DNA of 5,025 nt from Anaerolineales bacterium. GTDB taxonomy: Bacteria > Chloroflexota > Anaerolineae > Anaerolineales > Villigracilaceae. Made by a program: the position numbers and the translations under genes. The notes below the pieces were generated by a model that did no database searches, was not told where the DNA came from, and was given only the letters and a program-made list of their open reading frames with translations. Location of the stretch: positions 1-5,025 of the forward strand of contig JADGQD010000148.1 of the NCBI GenBank assembly GCA_017882065.1. Reading direction: 5' to 3'. This document shows, one piece after another, positions 1 through 5,025 of this stretch (its first letter is position 1; every line of letters starts with the position of its first letter).

Positions 1-59
1 ATAAAACTGTTCATAAGATGGAGTCCGCCGACGGGTTGTGGATGGTTGAAATCCGCAGA

Positions 60-129
60 TTAATCTTCTTTCGGCAGCGCTGCGGGACCGTAGTCCAGCG
101 CTTCGCACACGCCGGTACCCGATTCGGGC
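60..129 (-). pseudogene. Remnant of ftsK 3' end (duplicate of gene tail)
   Basis: This stretch matches the end of the intact ftsK gene (1771-1840) at 65 of 70 positions without a gap, ending in the same TAA stop. Read on the minus strand it encodes ESGTGVCEALDYGPAALPKED in place of the FtsK tail (residues 785-805), with three substitutions: R to C, V to A and P to L. The two other differences are silent (GCC/GCA and AAG/AAA). There is no start codon and no open frame leading into it: the frame of the glycosyltransferase stops at 163, and upstream of 129 the match falls off sharply, with only scattered similarity to about 150. It is therefore a dead gene end, not a gene. Four of the five differences make the remnant more AT-rich, which fits decay after loss of selection. 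Confidence 0.85.
60..129. repeat. 70-bp direct repeat, distal copy
   Basis: This is one of two direct repeats flanking the glycosyltransferase gene; the partner is 1771-1840. The longest exact shared runs lie around GCGGGACCGTAGTCCAGC and CGCCGGTACCCGATTCGGGC. Beyond the stop codon, toward position 30, weaker similarity continues when one small gap is allowed: on the minus strand TGC, GA and CAACC elements are shared with the spacer after ftsK. The repeat therefore probably spans both gene end and downstream spacer. Confidence 0.85.
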
Positions 130-162
130 AGGGAGCGATCTACCCGCGTTTATTCTTGAGAG

Positions 163-1638
163 TCATTTCGGCTTTTTTCTTTCCCATCCCTTGAAATAAG
201 CCCAGGCGGCCTGCAGACCGGCTCCGGCCAGCAGACATATATACGGCATCACAGGGACGCGGAACCTGGGGAGTGACGCTGCTCCTGGGAGGATCAAAAA
301 ATACAGCACCGGCATGACCAATATTGATAAAGTGAACCAGCTGCGATGACACAGGATCTCGACCGCGCCGTCCAAGGCAAAAATGTAAACCAGAGCGACA
401 AAAATGATGAGAGGCAGCAATAATCCCAGCAACCAGGTTTGCCCTCCAAAGTAATTCCGAATGGCAGCGAGGATGCCGTATTGATTGAGGATGCTTAAAG
501 TCCCCTTGCCGCCAACGGTGGCACCCAGGATTTCGGTCAGGCCGGTCACATCCGGCAGCAATCCGTTCAGATCGCTCTTCAAATGGACGTAAAGGAAACG
601 AATCGGATGAGCCAGAATGATTTGGCGTGCAAGCAGGCTGTCGACCCGGGAGCGGTTCCCTTCGTTATCTGCCCAGCCGCGCTCTGCCAGCACCTGGGCG
701 ACCCTGTTCGTGTATTCTTCCCGGACCTGGGTTTCACTGACATGACGCAAGTTCGCTTCCAGGGAGGCAGCTTCGTAGAACAGCATGTTGTAGTTCGATA
801 TAGTCGAGATGGTCGGGGAGCCGACAACGTAGATGTTACGCACGATCCATGGAACAAGACAAAGAAGGAAGAGACCCAGGAATAGAGCCGCGTGAATCAT
901 CCGCCTAGTCCAGCGGATCCCTTTTTTGAGCAGCAGCCCGAGGGTCAGAATAAGCGGGAAATAAACCGCCACCGGCCGGCACAGGGCTGACAATCCCATC
1001 AAGATGGCCGCCGCGGCCAGCCATAATTTGTTTCGATCCCTATACCCATTCATCCAGGCAATCATCCCAGCCAGGAACAGAAAGGTGAACAATGTTTCGG
1101 TTAACAGGTAAAAACCACTTGTGATCGATTCCACACTGACGGCCAGCAAGAAAGTACCCAGCAGCGCGGCCGGTCTGGATACAACCTTTATCCCCAGAAG
1201 ATAACTAAGCAGGACAGTCAGCGTCCCCACGAAACCCTGTGCAGCTACAATCAATATGGGATTTTGCCCGCCGATCCAGTAAATGATTGCTATGAAAAGC
1301 GGATAGACCGGAGTGCGCCAGGCACTATCGGCTGGATACCCGCCGCCGGAAATCAATTTAATGGCGGGATCGATATAGGTCTGTGAATCGGGTTGGAAAG
1401 CGCGTGCGATATGCCCGGCTGCGACCAGAAGCAACACTGCCCGCAGGAGAAAGGCAAGCAAGATGATCCCCCAGATTAAATAAGGTGAGTTGGTCCAGAT
1501 TAAACGGGTGGAGGGGGGGCCAATTGTTAATGGTTCCGGATTTCGTTTCGTGTTTGGCATAGGAACAAACAGGCTCATTTGGGAAAGACGGGGTTGAGAA
1601 TAAACGGCCATGGCGCTGGATGGAATGGCTATTCTCAC
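163..1638 (-). CDS. GT-C fold membrane glycosyltransferase (ArnT/PMT_2-like, GT39-related)
   Basis: Likely an integral inner-membrane glycosyltransferase that moves a sugar from a polyprenyl-phosphate donor to an acceptor on the outer face. Donor and acceptor cannot be told from sequence. The 491-residue protein has a hydrophilic N-terminus of about 50 residues, a first membrane helix near 52-74, then roughly ten more hydrophobic segments to about 480, ending in a basic tail (ERKKPK). Family hallmarks are visible. The first external loop has PDSQTYIDPAIKLISGGGY (83-101), whose Asp84 fits the catalytic acidic position, followed by RTPVYPLFIA (108-117). Further on come LTETLFTFLF (179-188), GLSALCRP (215-222), PWIVRN (263-268), and RFRVPVMPY (458-466) in the last helices. 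Length is normal for the family. The start is uncertain: GTG at 1638 gives the longest form, ATGs at 1611, 1578 and 1560 also fit, and none has a clear Shine-Dalgarno. Base composition looks less GC-rich than ftsK, though similar to the 4495-5025 gene. It lies 132 bases after ftsK, between the two ftsK-tail repeats. Confidence 0.85.
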   Translation of the reverse strand: MRIAIPSSAMAVYSQPRLSQMSLFVPMPNTKRNPEPLTIGPPSTRLIWTNSPYLIWGIILLAFLLRAVLLLVAAGHIARAFQPDSQTYIDPAIKLISGGGYPADSAWRTPVYPLFIAIIYWIGGQNPILIVAAQGFVGTLTVLLSYLLGIKVVSRPAALLGTFLLAVSVESITSGFYLLTETLFTFLFLAGMIAWMNGYRDRNKLWLAAAAILMGLSALCRPVAVYFPLILTLGLLLKKGIRWTRRMIHAALFLGLFLLCLVPWIVRNIYVVGSPTISTISNYNMLFYEAASLEANLRHVSETQVREEYTNRVAQVLAERGWADNEGNRSRVDSLLARQIILAHPIRFLYVHLKSDLNGLLPDVTGLTEILGATVGGKGTLSILNQYGILAAIRNYFGGQTWLLGLLLPLIIFVALVYIFALDGAVEILCHRSWFTLSILVMPVLYFLILPGAASLPRFRVPVMPYICLLAGAGLQAAWAYFKGWERKKPK

Positions 1639-1643
1639 CCATC

Positions 1644-1667
1644 ATGACATGTAAGACAAGTTGTCAT
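1644..1667. promoter_or_regulatory. Inverted repeat just upstream of glycosyltransferase start (possible operator)
   Basis: Arms ATGACA (1644-1649) and TGTCAT (1662-1667) form a perfect 6-bp inverted repeat. Nested within is the odd-centred palindrome GACAA-G-TTGTC (1655-1665). The element ends 6 bases before the GTG start at 1638. AT-rich blocks on the minus strand, TATAAC (1674-1669) and TATAAG (1683-1678), lie directly upstream and could serve as a -10 box, but no good -35 hexamer is seen. A dyad at this place could bind a repressor or could be chance. No regulator gene is in the window. Confidence 0.3.
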
Positions 1668-1770
1668 TGTTATATACCTTATATCCTCATCGAGCAGGTG
1701 TAGAAGGTAATAACCCTATTCCCTAGGGCGACGTTTTGATTCCGTCAAACGGTCGGTTGCCTCTGCAGGA

Positions 1771-1840
1771 TTAATCTTCCTTCGGCGGCGCGGCGGGACC
1801 GTAGTCCAGCACTTCGCGCACGCCGGTACCCGATTCGGGC
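1771..1840. repeat. 70-bp direct repeat, proximal copy (inside intact ftsK end)
   Basis: These are the last 70 bases of the intact ftsK gene including its TAA stop. They are repeated at 60-129 with five substitutions. Together the two copies bracket the glycosyltransferase gene in the same orientation, about 1.7 kb apart. Confidence 0.85.
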
Positions 1841-4188
1841 GGACCGACGATCCCTTTTTCTTCCATCGTATCCACCAGACGCGCAGCGCGCGTGTAGCCG
1901 ATGCGCATTCTGCGCTGCAGCATCGAGACCGACGCACGTCCCTCACGGCGGACGGTGTCTATGGCGTCATTCAGGAGCGGGTCACCCTGGAGGGCGGTGA
2001 TATCCTCAAACATCGGCACCTGCCTGCCCCCGTAGTCTGGGGGTTTCAACGGCGCACCCGGCGGAAGAATCCCGGCTGTCCCGCCCGGGGTCCCGGCTGC
2101 GGCGGCATATGGACTGGATGCACCCGCCTGCTGTTTCCAGTAGTCCACCAAGCGGTTAATTTCGATATCCGAGACAAAGACACCCTGCAAACGCACCGGC
2201 GCGGGAGAGTCGGGGGCCTGGAAGAGCATGTCGCCGCGCCCGAGCAGACGTTCTGCACCGGGCTGGTCAAGGATGACGCGGCTGTCGGTGTTGGACGCCA
2301 CGGCGAAGGCAATGCGGGCCGGGAAGTTGGCTTTGATGAGACCGGTCACCACGTCCACCGAGGGACGCTGGGTGGCAATGATCATGTGGATGCCGGTGGC
2401 ACGCGCCAGTTGGGCGAGACGGGTGATAGTGCGCTCGGTCTCGTCGGGGGAGATCATCATCAGGTCGGCCAGTTCGTCGATGACCACCAGCAGGTAGGGG
2501 AGTTTCCTGCCGCCCTGCGAGGCCATGCGGGCATTGTAATCGACGATGTTGCGCCCACCGATCTCGGCGAACTTGTGATAACGGTTATCCATCTCGCGCG
2601 TCATCCATTGCAGGGCGCCGACCACCCTTTCGATCTCCACCACCACCGGAGCGAGCAGGTGCGGGATGCCATTGTAACCGGTCAGTTCAACGCGCTTGGG
2701 GTCCACCAGGATGAGACGCAGGTCGTCGGGGGTGTTATTCAACAGGAGACAACTCAGGATGGCATTGACACACACCGACTTGCCGGAGCCGGTGGTCCCG
2801 GCAATGAGCATATGCGGCATGGAGGCCAGGTTGGCGGCCTTGGGGTGCCCGGCCACATCCTTGCCTAGCGCGAATCGCAGCGGGGCTTTGTTGCGGGTGA
2901 ACACCTCGCTCTCCACCACTTCACGCAGCGCCACCAGTGCCATCTCTTCATTTGGCACTTCGATGCCCACATAGCCGCGTCCCGGCACCGGGGCCTGGAT
3001 GCGGATGCGCGGCGCGGCCAGGGCCAGGGCCAGGTCGTCGGCCAGCGAAGCAATCTTGCCAACGCGCACACGCGTCTGACCGTTGCGCGACTCGACGAAG
3101 AGCGGCTCCACGCCGAACATTGTGACCGTAGGCCCGCGGCTGATCTCGATCACCTGGCTGGGCGCGCCAAAGGATGCCAACGTTTCCTCGATAAGCCGGG
3201 CGCGCTTTTCGATAAATTCCTCGTTGATCTTGGGCGCCTCCGGCGGCTCCAGGATATCGCTCACTTTCGGCAGCACCCAGGGTATCGCCGGAGTGGACGG
3301 GAGGTTAGTCTTGATGGTCACGCCGGGGGGTGCGGCAGAAGCCGGCTGCGCGGCCGCTAGTTGCTCCAACGGGGTGAAATCGTCCAGCGGTTCTTCCGGC
3401 GGCTCGCTGCCGGTCGGAGCGTGGGCCTGCCTCTGCAACCGCTGGTACAGCCGGTCTTTGAGTTTCGCCCCGAGCGGGCCGGCCCATTTGAACATTTCTT
3501 GCATCGAAAGGTCCAGCGTCATGGCCAGAGTGATGACCAGCCAGGCAACCACCACGATGACCGTGCCCGGCACGTCAATTGCGCCGACCAGTCCCTGCTG
3601 GAGCAGCGCGCCGATGTAACCGCCGCCGTGGCCGGTCCGGGCACGGGCGATGGCCGTCGCGGTCGGGCCGTCCAGTCCGTGGAATGCCACCAGCAGACCG
3701 ACAAACAGAAGGATCATGCCAACGACGCGTTCGATATTGAGCGTCGGGAGGCGGTCCACGTTGCGGGCCACCAGCCAGGCGCCCAGCACGATCAGTCCGA
3801 CCGGCAGGATGTAGACGCCCCAGCCGAAGACGAACTTCAAGGCGTTGATCCAGTAGTCGGTCAGGCCGCCTTTGTTGGCTGAGAAGAGACTGAGCAACGT
3901 CAGCAGGCCGACGATGGCCAGCACCACACCGAGGATGTCCATTTTGCGCTCGGGCGAGATGCTGCCCAGGATCGAGAATCGTTCGGGCGAGACTTTTACC
4001 CGGGGAGAGGCGCGCTTCGGCCGGAAGGACCGCGTGGTAGTCCCGGTTCCAGCGGGGTAGTCCCGGTTCCCGGACGGGGCACGGGGCGAGGAACTGCGCA
4101 CATTCTCCGGTTCCTGGTCAGAAGGGCTGTGGCTGCCGGAGCGGGAGGAGGGTTTTTTGGAAGAGCGTTTTGAGCGGGAAATTGGCAT
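1771..4188 (-). CDS. ftsK: FtsK/SpoIIIE family DNA translocase
   Basis: A septum-anchored, ATP-driven hexameric DNA pump that clears and orients chromosomal DNA at cell division. The 805-residue protein begins with a basic Ser/Arg/Pro-rich tail (1-82), then four membrane helices at about 84-103, 118-140, 151-172 and 204-224. A Pro/Ala-rich linker follows to about 300, short compared with E. coli FtsK and closer to SpoIIIE size. The alpha/beta motor domain spans roughly 320-680. Walker A is GTTGSGKS (464-471) and Walker B is LLVVIDELADLM (566-577), with Asp571 and Glu572. Other signatures are LVDPKRVEL (494-502), ATQRPSVDVVTGLIKANFP (605-623) and DSRVILDQPGAERLLGRGDM (635-654). The C-terminal winged-helix gamma domain, which reads polar DNA motifs, is at about 736-795 (RASVSMLQRRMRIGYTRAAR). 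All catalytic residues are present, so it should be active. The frame is open upstream to 4410, but ATG 4188 is chosen because the basic MPISRSKRSS start is typical and a TATAAT box ends 9 bases before it. No strong terminator follows. Confidence 0.95.
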   Translation of the reverse strand: MPISRSKRSSKKPSSRSGSHSPSDQEPENVRSSSPRAPSGNRDYPAGTGTTTRSFRPKRASPRVKVSPERFSILGSISPERKMDILGVVLAIVGLLTLLSLFSANKGGLTDYWINALKFVFGWGVYILPVGLIVLGAWLVARNVDRLPTLNIERVVGMILLFVGLLVAFHGLDGPTATAIARARTGHGGGYIGALLQQGLVGAIDVPGTVIVVVAWLVITLAMTLDLSMQEMFKWAGPLGAKLKDRLYQRLQRQAHAPTGSEPPEEPLDDFTPLEQLAAAQPASAAPPGVTIKTNLPSTPAIPWVLPKVSDILEPPEAPKINEEFIEKRARLIEETLASFGAPSQVIEISRGPTVTMFGVEPLFVESRNGQTRVRVGKIASLADDLALALAAPRIRIQAPVPGRGYVGIEVPNEEMALVALREVVESEVFTRNKAPLRFALGKDVAGHPKAANLASMPHMLIAGTTGSGKSVCVNAILSCLLLNNTPDDLRLILVDPKRVELTGYNGIPHLLAPVVVEIERVVGALQWMTREMDNRYHKFAEIGGRNIVDYNARMASQGGRKLPYLLVVIDELADLMMISPDETERTITRLAQLARATGIHMIIATQRPSVDVVTGLIKANFPARIAFAVASNTDSRVILDQPGAERLLGRGDMLFQAPDSPAPVRLQGVFVSDIEINRLVDYWKQQAGASSPYAAAAGTPGGTAGILPPGAPLKPPDYGGRQVPMFEDITALQGDPLLNDAIDTVRREGRASVSMLQRRMRIGYTRAARLVDTMEEKGIVGPPESGTGVREVLDYGPAAPPKED
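4036..4070. repeat. Two 15-bp direct repeats, 20-bp period, inside ftsK 5' part
   Basis: GGTAGTCCCGGTTCC occurs exactly at 4036-4050 and again at 4056-4070. It lies in the codons for the disordered N-terminal tail of FtsK (residues about 41-52). Because the period is 20 and not a multiple of three, the two copies are read in different frames, giving NRDY from one and GTGTT from the other. Confidence 0.9.
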
Positions 4189-4197
4189 GGCAAAGTC

Positions 4198-4227
4198 ATT
4201 ATACTGCTTCTTGCATAAATTTCTGAA
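4198..4227 (-). promoter_or_regulatory. Probable ftsK promoter giving a leaderless or near-leaderless mRNA
   Basis: A perfect TATAAT lies at 4203-4198. Upstream, with an 18-bp spacer, is TTCAGA (4227-4222), matching four of six bases of the -35 consensus. Transcription starting about 7 bases after the -10 box would begin at about 4191, only some three bases before the ATG at 4188. There is no Shine-Dalgarno sequence in the 25 bases before the ATG, which agrees with a leaderless start. The -35 box is weak, so the call rests mostly on the -10 match and its position. Confidence 0.55.
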
Positions 4228-4407
4228 CTCCCGAAACAGCCGCCTCGGCCAGGGGTGGGGAAGAGCACTGGAAGGTTTTTTTTCCTTCCTCGTGCAACCG
4301 GGAAACCAGCGGGGACCAGCTGAAACCTGTTCCAAAATGACTCCTGTGGCATCCAGGGCGGGGAGAACCATGCGGCAGGCAAGAGAAAGCTGGCGATTTA
4401 AACGCGA
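4199..4407. other. Spacer upstream of ftsK, no convincing gene
   Basis: This stretch sits between the hairpin after the 4495-5025 gene and the ftsK start. All three minus-strand frames are free of stops over most of it. One ends at TAA 4201-4199 after a protein-like tail (PPLAEAAVSGVQKFMQEAV). None has a good start with a ribosome binding site, and none matches a family I recognise. It may be a decayed coding region or simply stop-poor DNA. It also holds an A8/T8 run at 4276-4283. Confidence 0.4.
4270..4289. repeat. Small inverted repeat with an eight-T loop
   Basis: GGAAGG (4270-4275) and CCTTCC (4284-4289) are perfect inverted arms around eight T on the plus strand (eight A on the minus strand). 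The 6-bp stem could form a hairpin upstream of ftsK. It does not look like a terminator, since the homopolymer is in the loop and no U-tract follows. Confidence 0.5.
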
Positions 4408-4436
4408 CAAGGGACGGTGCTTGCGGCCGTCCCTTG
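4408..4436 (-). terminator. Hairpin after the 4495-5025 gene, probable terminator
   Basis: CAAGGGACGG (4408-4417) pairs perfectly with CCGTCCCTTG (4427-4436) across a 9-base loop, a 10-bp GC-rich stem. On the minus strand it lies about 60 bases after the stop of the upstream gene and is followed by TCGCGTTTAAATC, only weakly T-rich. It most likely separates that gene from ftsK. The poor U-tract leaves room for a factor-assisted or mRNA-stabilising role. Confidence 0.6.
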
Positions 4437-4494
4437 CCTGAGGTTATTTAGAGCATTTGTGCTATTAAGTCAAGAGGGAAAGAGCGTTACAACT

Positions 4495-5025
4495 CTATTC
4501 CTCTTCTGGAGCGACTGTCTCTGTTTTGAGGAGTTCATCGAACAGAGCCCGGTAATAAATCATTGCCTGCCTTAATTCTTCAGTAGATGCCTGGCGGAGC
4601 TCATTTTTGATCGCGATCTCCCGCGCGGCACGGTAATTACTCACCAAAGCAGGATAATTGACCGAGATATCGGCCGCCCGCTGCTCAAAATCAGATACTG
4701 GATAGGCACGGATCTGCATGACTTCCATGATCAGGTGGCTGGCCTCTACAGTCGCCTGTCCTGGTTGGTCGACAAATTTAGCCTGGATAGCAGTCCAATC
4801 AGCCAGAAAACGCTCGCGCTCGCTAATGGAAAGTGGACGAATATTCAACGTATCAACATGCTTCTGTCGTGCCTTCAGCTCTGTTTGTGCTTTCTTCTCG
4901 TTACCCATGGTCTTTACAGCGTGATCGTACTCAGGTCCAAATTTATTTTGGAACCGTTTGCGGCGGGCAAAAACCGGCGCCAAGATGAGGCTCACGATCA
5001 CCAATACCACAACAACAGCGATGAT
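4495..5025 (-). CDS. Membrane-anchored conserved protein of unknown function, 5' end outside window
   Basis: The frame is open to the window edge, so the true start is beyond 5025; 176 residues are visible. They begin with a very hydrophobic run (IIAVVVVLVIVSLILAPVF), a membrane anchor or uncleaved signal, followed by a basic ARRKRF that should stay in the cytoplasm. The rest is soluble, charged and mostly helical. The motifs FGPEYDHAV (near 29-37), HVDTLNIRPLS and ERERFLADWTAIQAKFVDQP (near 71-90), then RAYPVSDFEQRAADISV and NYRAAREIA, resemble from memory a family common in Actinobacteria and some other phyla, usually labelled hypothetical or secreted protein. No catalytic motif is evident. 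A GTG at 5010 is only an internal valine codon in this view. It ends in an acidic tail and TAG at 4495, 306 bases before the ftsK start, with a hairpin between, so co-transcription with ftsK is doubtful. Confidence 0.75.
   Translation of the reverse strand: MIAVVVVLVIVSLILAPVFARRKRFQNKFGPEYDHAVKTMGNEKKAQTELKARQKHVDTLNIRPLSISERERFLADWTAIQAKFVDQPGQATVEASHLIMEVMQIRAYPVSDFEQRAADISVNYPALVSNYRAAREIAIKNELRQASTEELRQAMIYYRALFDELLKTETVAPEEE

Noticed and set aside
126..133. GGGCAGGG, a match to the E. coli FtsK-orienting motif GGGNAGGG, at the edge of the ftsK remnant
   Set aside because: About one match by chance is expected on both strands of 5 kb of GC-rich DNA, and the motif used by this host is unknown.
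1358..1645. Alternative frame starting ATGATGGGTGAG upstream of the glycosyltransferase start
   Set aside because: It runs out of frame through the N-terminal membrane helices of the glycosyltransferase, and its product has no membrane or domain character.
1721..1728. CCCTAGGG palindrome in the spacer after ftsK
   Set aside because: It is too short, has no loop or T-tract, and cannot be supported as a terminator or binding site.
3016..3034. Hexamer tandem GGCCAG-type repeat within ftsK
   Set aside because: It is in frame and encodes the normal Ala-Leu run of the motor domain (LADDLALALAAP), so codon preference explains it.
2386..3619. Long plus-strand open frames opposite ftsK (for example 2386-2868 and 3083-3619)
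   Set aside because: They lie wholly antisense to a clearly coding motor protein gene and read as low-complexity His/Gln/Asp- or Ser-rich products, typical of shadow frames in GC-rich genes.
4189..4410. Longer ftsK reading frame starting at 4410, adding 74 residues
   Set aside because: The extra residues do not look like an FtsK N-terminus and have no ribosome binding site, and a strong -10 box sits within this region just before the ATG at 4188.
4157..4441. Plus-strand 94-codon frame opposite the ftsK start and its upstream spacer
   Set aside because: It overlaps the ftsK 5' end, the probable promoter and the hairpin on the opposite strand, and has no recognisable domain.

Overview
The window looks like chromosomal DNA of a bacterium of moderate to high GC content. 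All three protein genes lie on the minus strand, so the text order below follows transcription, from high to low coordinates. A lineage such as Chloroflexota is a guess from the general look of the FtsK protein and from a promoter that seems to give a leaderless message. No marker gene in the window settles the taxonomy.

Layout: (i) 4495-5025, the 3' part of a membrane-anchored protein of an uncharacterised conserved family, whose 5' end lies outside the window. A 10-bp perfect hairpin follows it (4408-4436). (ii) 4189-4407, a stretch of about 200 bases with no convincing gene, which ends in a TATAAT box almost touching the next start codon. (iii) 1771-4188, a complete FtsK/SpoIIIE-type DNA translocase of 805 residues with membrane domain, linker, RecA-like motor and winged-helix gamma domain. 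(iv) 1639-1770, a short spacer holding a small inverted repeat. (v) 163-1638, a multi-spanning membrane glycosyltransferase of the GT-C fold (ArnT/PMT_2-like). (vi) 60-129, a decayed second copy of the last 21 codons and stop of ftsK, followed by about 59 bases to the window edge.

The most notable feature is the last one. The glycosyltransferase gene is bracketed by two direct repeats of the ftsK 3' end: the intact gene end at 1771-1840 and a 93% identical remnant at 60-129. The similarity appears to run about 25-30 bases past the stop codon. This is the arrangement expected if DNA carrying the glycosyltransferase had been integrated at the ftsK 3' end, or if a local tandem duplication had decayed. 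No integrase or transposase is visible.

Functionally the genes do not form an obvious pathway. FtsK acts in chromosome segregation at the division septum, the glycosyltransferase acts in envelope glycan or lipid modification, and the third gene is of unknown function. A wholly new system is not evident here.
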